From positions 39,331 through 103,330 of the forward strand of contig NZ_MPNT01000021.1 in assembly GCF_001907675.1 (NCBI RefSeq): a stretch of 64,000 nt of DNA, in the 5' to 3' direction. The translations under genes and the position numbers were made by a program. This document shows, one piece after another, positions 51,588-60,235 of this stretch (its first letter is position 1; every line of letters starts with the position of its first letter). The DNA is from Mycobacterium paraffinicum (GTDB lineage: Bacteria; Actinomycetota; Actinomycetes; Mycobacteriales; Mycobacteriaceae). Below the pieces are notes generated by a model. That model was not told the origin of the DNA and did no database searches. It saw only the letters and a program-made list of their open reading frames with translations.

Positions 51588-52999
51588 GCGACGCCGCCGG
51601 GATATGTCGCGTCGGCCAGCGCCAGGATCTCGGTGCGGTCCGCGGGCAGGATGAAGCGCGAATCGATGGCCGCGTCGAGAGCGGCGGTGAAGCGCTCCAG
51701 GTACTCCGTTTTACCGCCCGGGTAGAGGCGGCGCACCGTGTCGGTGTCGAAGGGTTCGCCGGACCCGAAGATCGCGGCCATCAGGTTTTCGTCCGCGGTG
51801 ATGCCGGACGTGCGCGCGATCGGTACGTCGACCCAGGGGCTCCGGATGCCGCCTAAGGCAAGGCCGTTGGCGTCGACCAGCAGCTGGGGCGACTCGGATT
51901 CGCGGGTGGCTATCGGCGCGGCGGAGGGCGCCGGCTGGCCGGTGCGGACCCACCCGTCCAGCGCGGCGACGGCGGCCTGCACCACGTAGTGATGCTGCGG
52001 GGCGAAGTTGATGTAGTGGTCGAGTTGCTGACCCATCAGCATGTTGGTCGGCGCGTAGGCGGCGACGATGTCGTCGAGCGGAGCCGACCCGGAGTCGATC
52101 GGCGCCACCTGAATGGTGTAGTTGTCGGCGTGCGCGGCGCCGGGAATCTCCCAGACCCGCAGCAACTCGGTGTCGGGCTGCCTCGCCGAGTAATAGCCCA
52201 GCGGCACATGACCGAAGAGGTCGGTTTCGGTGATGACGGTGAGCAGTGGGACGCGCAGGTCCGGGCGGAACTTCACCGCCTGCTGCGACCCGCGGGAGGA
52301 CTCCAACCCCTCGATCAGCGAGACCCCGTCCAGTGGCGCGGCGGGCCCGAATCGCGAGTGCACCAGGAAGCCGTCGTAAACCCCGGCGAGCGGATCGACG
52401 GCGTTGACGTAGGTGGTGAGGAACATCGCCGATTGCGACTCGCCGATCCCGATCACGTGTTGCGGATGCAGCCCGCCGAGGATGCCATCGCCTCGATCCC
52501 GGACCAGTTCGCCGGCCTGGGAGAAGATGTCGAACGCGAAGGCGTCGCCGGGGTGGTGCAGGCTCCCGTAGCGGGCCGGATCTTGAGTCTTCAGCGACAT
52601 GTCCATCCCGAGCAGGCTGGTGCCGCCGTCGATCCCCACCTTCTGCGCCGAGACGGCGACGTAGGCGTAGCCCGCCCGGACGATTTCCCGGTGCGCCATC
52701 ATCCACACCGCGGGCGCGTCGATGCCGCCGCTGACGTTGAGCCACTCGACCAGCGCGGTGCCGTTGAAACGGGCCGGATCGGTGGGCGTGATTGCCACGA
52801 TCCTCGTCGTGTAATCGGCTGTACCGCTGCGTGTTACGTCCCAGCGACCGTCCGGGCCGAGCTTGCCCTCCGGGGCGTAGGAGGATGCCGTGCCGGAGAT
52901 GAAGAACTCTTCGGCGGCGTAACCGACGCTGCCGATGTCGAAGGCACCCAACAGCAGAAGCGGCTTTCCGGACGCGGGTGTGACGTCAATGTATGTCAT
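51584..52999 (-). CDS. Alpha/beta hydrolase-domain protein downstream of sigG
   Basis: The 471-residue protein looks like the alpha/beta-hydrolase domain family PF20091: FNGTALVEWLNVSGGIDAPAVWMMAHREIVRAGYAYVAVSAQKVGIDGG, the nucleophile elbow IGIGESQSAMFL (Ser near residue 192), and late PGAAHADNY that may contain the catalytic His. There is no signal peptide. Its ATG overlaps the sigG stop (ATGA), so it is translationally coupled to the sigma factor, which is unusual and suggests it belongs to the SigG response. Substrate unknown, perhaps an ester or lactone. Confidence 0.83.
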   Translation of the reverse strand: MTYIDVTPASGKPLLLLGAFDIGSVGYAAEEFFISGTASSYAPEGKLGPDGRWDVTRSGTADYTTRIVAITPTDPARFNGTALVEWLNVSGGIDAPAVWMMAHREIVRAGYAYVAVSAQKVGIDGGTSLLGMDMSLKTQDPARYGSLHHPGDAFAFDIFSQAGELVRDRGDGILGGLHPQHVIGIGESQSAMFLTTYVNAVDPLAGVYDGFLVHSRFGPAAPLDGVSLIEGLESSRGSQQAVKFRPDLRVPLLTVITETDLFGHVPLGYYSARQPDTELLRVWEIPGAAHADNYTIQVAPIDSGSAPLDDIVAAYAPTNMLMGQQLDHYINFAPQHHYVVQAAVAALDGWVRTGQPAPSAAPIATRESESPQLLVDANGLALGGIRSPWVDVPIARTSGITADENLMAAIFGSGEPFDTDTVRRLYPGGKTEYLERFTAALDAAIDSRFILPADRTEILALADATYPGGVA

Positions 53000-54039
53000 A
53001 GCGCCTCCGGCAGGCCGAACTTCGCGAACAGCTTCTCGTCGAGGAACGCCACCACGTGTGACACCCCGTCGCCGCGCACGTCGAGCACGTGCAGCTGGAA
53101 GGGCACGTGCCGGTCACCGGCGCGCATGTACATGGCGGCGCCGGGCTGACCGTTGGCGATCAGCGGCAACAGGCGCATGTCGCCGGGGTGTTCGGCGGGG
53201 CATTGCTGGTGAATGAGGGTGACGATGTCGCGCGCACCCTGATACCAACCGGCGTACGGCGGCATCTCCCAGACGGCTTCGGCGGTGAACAGTTCGACCA
53301 ATCGGTCGATGTCGTAGGTCTCGAAGGCGGCGATGTAGCGCGCCAGCAGGTCCTGGGTTTCCGGGGAATCCGGTGCGGCCAACCGGTCGCCGGCGCTGGG
53401 CCCGACGGCGTCGAGCTGGGACCGGGCGCGCTGCAGCAAACTGTTGACGGCGGTCGTGGTGGTGCCGATCGCGTCGGCTACTTCGGCGGCCTTCCACTGT
53501 AAGACGTCGCGCAGCAGCAACACCGCCCGCTGCCGGGGTGAAAGGTGTTGCAGCGCAGCGACGAACGCCAACCGGACCGACTCTCGCGACCCGACGATGA
53601 CCGAGGGGTCGGCCGGGTCATTCGTCAGGTCCGGGAGCGGTTCCAGCCAGGGCACCTCGCGCCGCTCGTGCAGTTCGGCGGTGGGGTCGGAGCTGGGGGC
53701 GCCCAACCCGGTCGGCAGCGGCCGGCGTTGCCTGCCCTCCAGCGCGCTCAGGCAGGTGTTGGTGGCGATGCGGTGCAGCCACGTCCGCATCGAGGACTTG
53801 CCCTCGAACCGGTCGTAGGCCTTCCACGCACGCAACAACGTTTCCTGCACCAGATCCTCGGCGTCGTGCAGCGACCCGGTCATCCGGTAGCAATGGGCCA
53901 GCAGCTCACGGCGGTACGGCTCGGCGTGGGCCGAAAAGTCACCGCCGACCCGGGGGACGCGGTCGGAGTCTGCGGTGTTTTGCGCAAGCAGTCCCACGAT
54001 GGGAGAGCCTACGGCAGTGTCTGGCCGGGCGACCTGCAC
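52996..54039 (-). CDS. sigG: ECF sigma factor SigG with SnoaL-like C-terminal domain
   Basis: The 347-residue protein has sigma region 2 at about residues 38-105 (AEPYRRELLAHCYRMTGSLHDAEDLVQETLLRAWKAYDRF), region 4 at about 165-210 (LSPRQRAVLLLRDVLQWKAAEVADAIGTTTTAVNSLLQRARSQL) and a C-terminal SnoaL/NTF2-like domain at about 225-345, as in SigJ-type sigma factors where this domain replaces an anti-sigma factor in control. Position and features match Rv0182c. The GTG start at 54039 is a guess; several in-frame GTGs lie within the next 20 codons. It is divergent from the lipase gene. Confidence 0.9.
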   Translation of the reverse strand: MQVARPDTAVGSPIVGLLAQNTADSDRVPRVGGDFSAHAEPYRRELLAHCYRMTGSLHDAEDLVQETLLRAWKAYDRFEGKSSMRTWLHRIATNTCLSALEGRQRRPLPTGLGAPSSDPTAELHERREVPWLEPLPDLTNDPADPSVIVGSRESVRLAFVAALQHLSPRQRAVLLLRDVLQWKAAEVADAIGTTTTAVNSLLQRARSQLDAVGPSAGDRLAAPDSPETQDLLARYIAAFETYDIDRLVELFTAEAVWEMPPYAGWYQGARDIVTLIHQQCPAEHPGDMRLLPLIANGQPGAAMYMRAGDRHVPFQLHVLDVRGDGVSHVVAFLDEKLFAKFGLPEAL

Positions 54040-54070
54040 CGGGAGCCATTACGCTGCCCGTAATGACTAG

Positions 54071-54913
<843 letters not shown>

Positions 54914-54942
54914 GGCGGAAGTGTCGTAAGGCTCCCGTATTT

Positions 54943-55096
54943 TGGCGCATATGACGAGCGCCGACGACGATGCAGAGCGCAGCGATGAGGTGGGGGTACC
55001 CCCAGCCGCGAAGCGGCGAGGGGGAGAGTGGCGCATATGACGCGCGCCGACGACGATGCAGAGCGCAGCGATGAGGAGAAGTGGCGCATATGACGG
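54943..55096 (+). repeat. Duplicated 48-bp leader with strong hairpin upstream of Rv0184
   Basis: A 48-base unit containing TGGCGCATATGACG and GAGCGCAGCGATGAGG occurs at 54943-54990 and 55029-55076 with one visible difference. Its first 14-15 bases occur a third time at 55082-55096, where they include the actual Rv0184 start. Between the full copies lie GGGGGTACCCCC (54992-55003) and a strong stem (CCCCC-A-GCCGC / GCGGC-GA-GGGGG, 54999-55024), which may act as a terminator after the lipase gene. The unit looks like a repeat seen widely in M. avium-complex intergenic DNA. Confidence 0.8.
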
Positions 55097-55839
55097 ACGA
55101 CAAAATGCTGGCCCGCATCGCCGCACTGTTGCGTCAGGCCGAGGGCACCGACAACCCGCACGAGGCGGACGCTTTCATGAGCGCCGCGCAGCGGTTGGCC
55201 ACGGCGTCCTCCATCGACTTGGCGGTGGCGCGGTCCCACGCGGCGAACCGCTCGCCGGCGCAGGCCCCGACGCAGCGGACCATCACCATCGGAGAGGCCG
55301 GCACCAAGGGGCTGCGGACCTATGTGCAGTTGTTCGTGTTGATCGCGATGGCCAACGACGTGCGCTGTGATGTGGCGTCGAATTCGACGTTCGTCTACGC
55401 CTACGGGTTCGCCGAGGACATCGACGCCACCCACGCGTTGTACGCGAGCCTGGTGGTCCAGATGGTGCGGGCGTCGGACGCCTACCTGGCGTCGGGGGCG
55501 CACCGGCCGACGCCCACCATCACCGCACGGCTGAACTTCCAGCTGGCCTTCGGGGCGCGCGTGGGCCAGCGCCTGGCGGAGGCCCGTGACGAGGCGCGGC
55601 GCGAGGCCACCAAGGACCGGCGTCGTCCGCCGGGCACGGCGATTGCGTTGCGCGACAAGGATGTCGAGCTGCACGACTATTACCGGGGAGCCTCGAAGGC
55701 ACGGGGCACATATCAGGTCAGCCGGGCGACGGCGGGCTATTCCTCGGCCGCGCGGCGCGCGGGGGACCGGGCCGGCCGCCGGGCGCGGCTGGGCAGCAGC
55801 CCCGAACTCCCGGGCGCGCGCACCCCGTTGGGCCGGTGA
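55090..55839 (+). CDS. DUF2786 family protein (Rv0184-like)
   Basis: The 249-residue protein begins MTDDKMLARIAALLRQAEGTDNPHEADAFMSAAQRLATASSIDLAVA, the DUF2786 signature. The rest is helical and ends in a basic Arg/Ala-rich tail (AARRAGDRAGRRARLG). Its molecular role is unknown. The ATG at 55090 gives the same length as I recall for Rv0184; a GTG nine bases earlier lies directly after GAGGAG and would add MAH. It overlaps Rv0185 by four bases (GTGA). Confidence 0.87.
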   Translation: MTDDKMLARIAALLRQAEGTDNPHEADAFMSAAQRLATASSIDLAVARSHAANRSPAQAPTQRTITIGEAGTKGLRTYVQLFVLIAMANDVRCDVASNSTFVYAYGFAEDIDATHALYASLVVQMVRASDAYLASGAHRPTPTITARLNFQLAFGARVGQRLAEARDEARREATKDRRRPPGTAIALRDKDVELHDYYRGASKARGTYQVSRATAGYSSAARRAGDRAGRRARLGSSPELPGARTPLGR

Positions 55840-56348
55840 GCTCGGGGCGCTCCGCCCAGAGGGACTCCCAGCGCGCCAAGGTTTACGCGGCCGAGGAGTT
55901 CGTCCGGACGCTGTTCGACCGTGCCGCCGAGCACGGGTCGCCGTCCGTGGACTTCTTCGGCGCGCAGCTCACGCTGCCGCCGGAGGGGCGATTCGGCTCG
56001 GTTTCCGCCGCGCAGCGCTATGTTGACCAGGTGCTTGCGTTGCCGGCGGTGCGCCGGCGGTGGCCTTCGGTCGCGCCGCTGCGGGTGCGGCCGCGACGGG
56101 CCGCCACCGCGGCCCACTACGAATTCCGCGATGGCGCAGGCGTTATCGCGGTCCCGGACCGTGACACCGCTGACTGGGCGCTGCGCGAACTGGTGGTGCT
56201 GCACGAGGTCGCTCACCACCTGTGCCAGGCCGAGCCGCCGCACGGCCCGGAGTTCGTCGCGACGTTCGGCGAGTTGGCGGAGCTGGTGATGGGGCCCGAG
56301 CTCGGCCACGTGCTGCGCGTCGTCTACGCCAAAGAGGGTGTGCGATGA
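55836..56348 (+). CDS. Putative zinc metallohydrolase (Rv0185-like)
   Basis: This 170-residue protein has a zincin-type motif, LHEVAHHLCQ (HExxH, His at about residues 124 and 128), followed by PPHGPEFVATFGELAELV, where the third His of a HExxH...H...E arrangement could be PPHGPEF. Start GTG overlaps Rv0184 and its stop overlaps bglS (ATGA), so the three genes are coupled. The combination of this motif with an arginine-rich core hints at a toxin-antitoxin or peptidase role, but I know no experimental function. Confidence 0.8.
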   Translation: MSSGRSAQRDSQRAKVYAAEEFVRTLFDRAAEHGSPSVDFFGAQLTLPPEGRFGSVSAAQRYVDQVLALPAVRRRWPSVAPLRVRPRRAATAAHYEFRDGAGVIAVPDRDTADWALRELVVLHEVAHHLCQAEPPHGPEFVATFGELAELVMGPELGHVLRVVYAKEGVR

Positions 56349-58474
56349 GTTCGTTCGGCGACGATGCGGACGCCCGGGCGCGCGAGGTCGAGGCCCAGCT
56401 GACCGACGACGAGCGGTTCTCGCTGCTGGTCGGCGTGATGGGGGCCGGTGACATGTGGCCGGTGCGCGACGAACGCATCCCACCGGGCGTCCCGATGAGC
56501 GCCGGCTATGTCCCCGGCGTTCCCCGGCTCGGCATCCCGGCGTTGCTGATGAGCGACGCCGGCCTCGGCGTGACCAACCCCGGCTACCGCCCCGGTGACA
56601 CCGCCACCGCGCTGCCCGCCGGCCTGGCGCTGGCCGCGGGCTTCGATCCCGCGCTCGCCCGCGCCGCGGGTGAGGTGATCGGCCGGGAGGCCCGCAGCCG
56701 CGGATTCAACGTGCAGCTCGCCGGCGCGATGAACCTCGCGCGCGATCCGCGGAACGGGCGCAACTTCGAATACCTTTCCGAGGACCCGCTTTTGACCGCC
56801 ACGATCGCCGCGGAGTCGATCGACGGCATCCAGCAACAGCGCGTCATCTCGACCGTCAAGCACTACTCGCTGAACTGCAATGAGACCAATCGCCACTTCC
56901 TGGACGCGGTCGTCGACGCCGACGCCCATCGCGAATCCGACCTGCTGGCCTTCGAAATCGCCATCGAGCGCGCCAGGCCGGGCGCCGTGATGACCGCCTA
57001 CAACAAGGTCAACGGCGTCTACGCCGCGGCCAGCGACGTCCTGATCAACCGGGTGCTGAAAGGTGCCTGGGGATACCCCGGTTGGGTCATGTCCGATTGG
57101 GGGGCCACGCCGTCCTGGGAGTGCGCGCTCGGCGGGCTCGACCAGGAGTGCGGGGCGCAAATCGATGCGCTGCTGTGGCAGTCGGAGGCGTTCGGTGCGC
57201 CGTTGCGGGCCGCGCATGCCGACGGCAGGCTCAGCGACGAACGGCTCTCCGACATGGTCCGGCGGATCCTGCGGTCGATGTTCGCGGTCGGCATCGACCG
57301 GGCCGACGCCGCGCCCGCGCCGGATCTGGCCGCGCACAACGAGATTGCGTTGCGGATCGCCCGGCAGGGGATCGTGCTGCTGAGCAACGGCGGCCTGCTG
57401 CCCCTGGCGCCGGAATCCGCCACCCGGATCGCGGTCATCGGCGGGTACGCGAACGTGGGCGTGCCGACCGGCTACGGGTCGAGCGCCGTCGTCCCGCCGG
57501 GCGGCTACGCGGCGGTGATCCCGATCGGCGGCGCCGGACTCGAGGCCGGGCTGCGCAAGCTGCACCTGCTGCCGTCGAGCCCGCTGGAGGCGCTGCGCAC
57601 GCAATTCCCGCACGCCCGGATCGAGTTCGACCCCGGCATCAGTCCCGCGGAGGCGGCGCTCGCGGCGCGTCGCGCCGACATCGCGATCGTGTTCGCCGTG
57701 CGCGCCGAGGGGGAAGGGTTCGACATCGTCGACCTGGCGCTGCCGCAGGGGCAGGACGCGTTGATCGCCGCCGTGTCCGCCGCCAACCCGAACACCGTCG
57801 TGGTGCTCGAGACCGGCAATCCGGTGACCATGCCCTGGCGCGACTCGGTGCGGGCCATCGTGCAGGCCTGGTATCCGGGCCAGGCCGGCGCCCGGGCCAT
57901 CGCGGAAGTCCTTGCGGGGCGGGTTAATCCGTCGGGGCGCCTACCGATCACCTTCCCGGCCGACCTGCGCCAGACGCCGCGCCCGGAGCTGCCCGGCCTC
58001 GGCGCCTCGTGGGGGGAGCCGAGCACGATCGAGTACGTCGAGGGATCCGACGTCGGCTACCGCTGGTTCGCCGCCACCGGAGCGACGCCGGCGTTCGCCT
58101 TCGGACATGGCCTGTCCTACACGAGTTTTGACTATCTAGACCTTGTGGTGAGCGGCGGGGACACGGTGACCGCCGGCTTCAGCGTGGTCAACGCCGGCAC
58201 CCGGCCGGGGGCCGACGTCCCGCAGCTGTATCTGACCGACGCCCCGGACGGGCCATGCCTGCGGCTGCTGGGATTCGAGCGGGTCGAGCTGGAACCTGGC
58301 GCCAGCTGTCAGGTGACCGTCGAGGCGGACCCGCGCCTGCTCGCCCGCTACGACGGCGGCCTGGGACGCTGGCGCATCGACGGCGGCGAATATCGGGTGG
58401 CAGTCAGTACGTCGGCCGTCACACCGCAGCTGACCGCGACGGTCGAGCTGGCCGGCCGTACCTTCGGGCGCTGA
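56345..58474 (+). CDS. bglS: Glycoside hydrolase family 3 beta-glucosidase BglS (Rv0186-like)
   Basis: The 709-residue enzyme has the GH3 architecture: an N-terminal TIM barrel with NLARDPRNGRNFEYLSEDP and KHYSLNCNETNR (substrate-binding Lys-His), the catalytic nucleophile Asp251 in VMSDWGA, a second alpha/beta domain with DIVFAVRAEGEGFD (acid Glu candidates) and a C-terminal fibronectin-III-like domain (GYRWFAATGATPAFAFGHGLSYTSFDY). It should release glucose from beta-glucosides. There is no signal peptide, so it is probably cytoplasmic. ATG at 56345 overlaps the Rv0185 stop. Confidence 0.92.
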   Translation: MSSFGDDADARAREVEAQLTDDERFSLLVGVMGAGDMWPVRDERIPPGVPMSAGYVPGVPRLGIPALLMSDAGLGVTNPGYRPGDTATALPAGLALAAGFDPALARAAGEVIGREARSRGFNVQLAGAMNLARDPRNGRNFEYLSEDPLLTATIAAESIDGIQQQRVISTVKHYSLNCNETNRHFLDAVVDADAHRESDLLAFEIAIERARPGAVMTAYNKVNGVYAAASDVLINRVLKGAWGYPGWVMSDWGATPSWECALGGLDQECGAQIDALLWQSEAFGAPLRAAHADGRLSDERLSDMVRRILRSMFAVGIDRADAAPAPDLAAHNEIALRIARQGIVLLSNGGLLPLAPESATRIAVIGGYANVGVPTGYGSSAVVPPGGYAAVIPIGGAGLEAGLRKLHLLPSSPLEALRTQFPHARIEFDPGISPAEAALAARRADIAIVFAVRAEGEGFDIVDLALPQGQDALIAAVSAANPNTVVVLETGNPVTMPWRDSVRAIVQAWYPGQAGARAIAEVLAGRVNPSGRLPITFPADLRQTPRPELPGLGASWGEPSTIEYVEGSDVGYRWFAATGATPAFAFGHGLSYTSFDYLDLVVSGGDTVTAGFSVVNAGTRPGADVPQLYLTDAPDGPCLRLLGFERVELEPGASCQVTVEADPRLLARYDGGLGRWRIDGGEYRVAVSTSAVTPQLTATVELAGRTFGR

Positions 58475-58493
58475 TCGCGGGGCCCCGGCCGCA

Positions 58494-58573
58494 TCGAGTG
58501 TGCGTTGACGGCTTTGGCTGTGCGCTCAGGGTTTTCCAACCCCGGCGTGTCGCCGCCCAGGACGCACACTCGA
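58494..58573. repeat. 12-bp perfect inverted repeat between convergent bglS and mymT
   Basis: TCGAGTGTGCGT (58494-58505) is matched exactly by ACGCACACTCGA (58562-58573), with 56 bases between. It lies 20 bases after bglS and 17 bases before the mymT stop, so it can terminate both genes. The same general design occurs near 27332. Confidence 0.6.
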
Positions 58574-58589
58574 CGCGAGCCTGCGCGGA

Positions 58590-58736
58590 CTACTTGACCG
58601 GGGTCAGCTCGTCACCGCAGGTGCAGCGGTACGGCTCGCCCGAACCCGAGCAGTGGCAGGGAACCTCGATGCGAACGCGACACCCGCAGCCCTCGTGGCC
58701 GCAGGTCAGTTCGGTGCCTGCTTCGTAATTTGCCAT
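58590..58736 (-). CDS. mymT: Copper metallothionein MymT (48 residues)
   Basis: This short minus-strand gene encodes a 48-residue protein with seven cysteines: Cys12, Cys17, Cys19 (GCGC), Cys27, Cys29 (PCHC), Cys38 and Cys40 (RCTC), plus two histidines. It matches M. tuberculosis MymT (Rv0186A) almost along the whole chain, for example [16 protein letters not shown] and the end CGDELTPVK. MymT binds several Cu(I) ions and protects against copper. A RicR box lies 62-80 bases upstream. The start is ATG at 58736; an in-frame GTG at 58745 could add three residues (MSE). Confidence 0.95.
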   Translation of the reverse strand: MANYEAGTELTCGHEGCGCRVRIEVPCHCSGSGEPYRCTCGDELTPVK

Positions 58737-58797
58737 TTCACTCACCCATTTCTCTGTTGTGATCCCTTACGGCTGTGATCGACCACGCTGCCCACTG

Positions 58798-58816
58798 TAT
58801 ACCCCCCGTGGGTATA
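58798..58816. promoter_or_regulatory. RicR copper operator upstream of mymT
   Basis: TATACCC (58798-58804), five bases, GGGTATA (58810-58816): perfect 7-bp arms matching the RicR box TACCC-N5-GGGTA. On the minus strand it overlaps a -10-like TATACA for mymT; on the plus strand it overlaps TATAGG in front of the O-methyltransferase gene. One box may therefore control both directions. Confidence 0.88.
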
Positions 58817-58874
58817 GGTAAACGACCGTGACCCATCCGATACCGCCGCGGCGAAGCGCGGCTAGCTTGGTGGC

Positions 58875-59531
58875 ATGACCCAGAACCCAACGCCCCAAGA
58901 CGTCGACGACTTTTTGAACGACACCGTGATCGGTGACGATCCGGCGCTGAGCGGAGCGGTCGAGGCCAGCGACGCGGCCGGCCTGCCGCAGATCGCGGTG
59001 TCGGCCCAGCAGGGCAAGTTTCTGAGCCTGCTGGCCGCCGCCATCCAGGCGCACCGCATCCTGGAGATCGGCACGCTGGGCGGCTTCAGCACCATCTGGC
59101 TCGCCCGCGGCGCCGGCCCGCAGGGCCGGGTGGTGACCCTGGAATACGAGCCCAGGCACGCCGAGGTCGCCCGGACCAACCTGGAACGGGCGGGCGTCGC
59201 CGACCGGGTGGAGGTGATCGTCGGCGCAGCGCTGGACACATTGCCGACCTTGAACGGCGGGCCGTTCGACTTGGTGTTCATCGACGCGGACAAAGAGAAC
59301 TACGTCGCCTACCTGGACTGGGCGGTCCGGCTAGCCCGCCCCGGCGCACTCATCGTGGCGGACAACGTTGTTCGCGAGGGACAGGTCCTGGACCCACAGC
59401 ACGATGCGCAGGCGCGGGCCGTCCGCGAGACGTTGCGGCTGATGGGCGAGCACCCGCGACTGGACACCGCCGTGATCCAAACGGTCGGGGCCAAGCGCTG
59501 GGACGGCTTTGCGCTCGCGCTGGTGCGCTAA
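58875..59531 (+). CDS. SAM-dependent O-methyltransferase (Rv0187-like)
   Basis: The 218-residue protein belongs to the caffeoyl-CoA/catechol O-methyltransferase type: LEIGTLGGFSTIWLARG (SAM-binding, about residues 63-79), VVTLEYEPRHAEVARTNLERAG, and FDLVFIDADKENYVAYLDWA with the metal-ligand Asp, then IVADNVVREGQV (second Asp/Asn pair). It should methylate a catechol-type hydroxyl with Mg. It is divergent from mymT and shares the RicR box region, so it could be copper-responsive. Confidence 0.92.
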   Translation: MTQNPTPQDVDDFLNDTVIGDDPALSGAVEASDAAGLPQIAVSAQQGKFLSLLAAAIQAHRILEIGTLGGFSTIWLARGAGPQGRVVTLEYEPRHAEVARTNLERAGVADRVEVIVGAALDTLPTLNGGPFDLVFIDADKENYVAYLDWAVRLARPGALIVADNVVREGQVLDPQHDAQARAVRETLRLMGEHPRLDTAVIQTVGAKRWDGFALALVR

Positions 59532-59667
59532 CGCGGGCGGAGGTCGGCGACCGCCGGCGCGGCGGGGCCGAGTTCGCTTATTCGCAGTGCGGTTTCGCCG
59601 GTGTGCGTCGTCGGACATCGACGTGGTGGGGACGCGCTTCCTGATGACGCTAGCGGGCAGGATTTCG

Positions 59668-59697
59668 TTGCTGGCATGCGGCGATCGAGCGTAATCT
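59668..59697 (+). promoter_or_regulatory. Candidate promoter of the SPW-repeat gene
   Basis: TTGCTG (59668-59673) and TAATCT (59692-59697) separated by 18 bases precede the gene at 59761. The rest of the 229-base gap shows nothing else. Confidence 0.35.
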
Positions 59698-59760
59698 TGA
59701 CCGCAGATGGATGGGTGCAGATAGCTCAAAAAGCTTGCTGCATAACAGAAAGGTCCCAAA

Positions 59761-60201
59761 ATGAGTACAGTCCATTCATCAATTGATCACCACCCCGACT
59801 TGTTGGCTCTGCGCGCGAATTACGACCGCGTGGCCGAGTCGATGAGTGCGCACGTCACCTTCGGGCTGGCGCTGCTGACGGGCCTGTACGTGGCCGCGTC
59901 ACCGTGGCTGGTGGGCTTCAGCGCCACGGGATCGCTTGCCACGTCTAACCTGATCGCCGGAATTGCCGCGGCATTCCTGGCCTACGGGTTCGCGACGGCA
60001 CTCGACCGTGCACACGGGTTGACCTGGACGATGCCGGTCCTCGGCGTATGGGTCATCGCGTCGTTGTGGATCCTACCGGGCATGACGCTGACCGCCGGCG
60101 TGATGTGGTCGAACGTCGTAGCGGGTGCGTTGCTGACCCTGTTGGGCGTCAACGCCGCCTACTTCGGCAGGCGCACGCGGGCGGCGGCCACCCACGCATA
60201 G
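59761..60201 (+). CDS. SPW-repeat membrane protein (Rv0188-like)
   Basis: The 146-residue protein has four membrane segments and the SPW motif ASPWLVGFSATGSLATSNLIAG at about residues 46-67; the second repeat unit ends in ASLWILPGMTLTAGVMWSNVVAGALLTLLG. The role of SPW proteins is not known. ATG is preceded by GAAAGG. It is convergent with ilvD. Confidence 0.9.
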   Translation: MSTVHSSIDHHPDLLALRANYDRVAESMSAHVTFGLALLTGLYVAASPWLVGFSATGSLATSNLIAGIAAAFLAYGFATALDRAHGLTWTMPVLGVWVIASLWILPGMTLTAGVMWSNVVAGALLTLLGVNAAYFGRRTRAAATHA

Positions 60202-60235
60202 ATTCCAAACCCGTTGAGCGAGGCGGCGATCGGGG

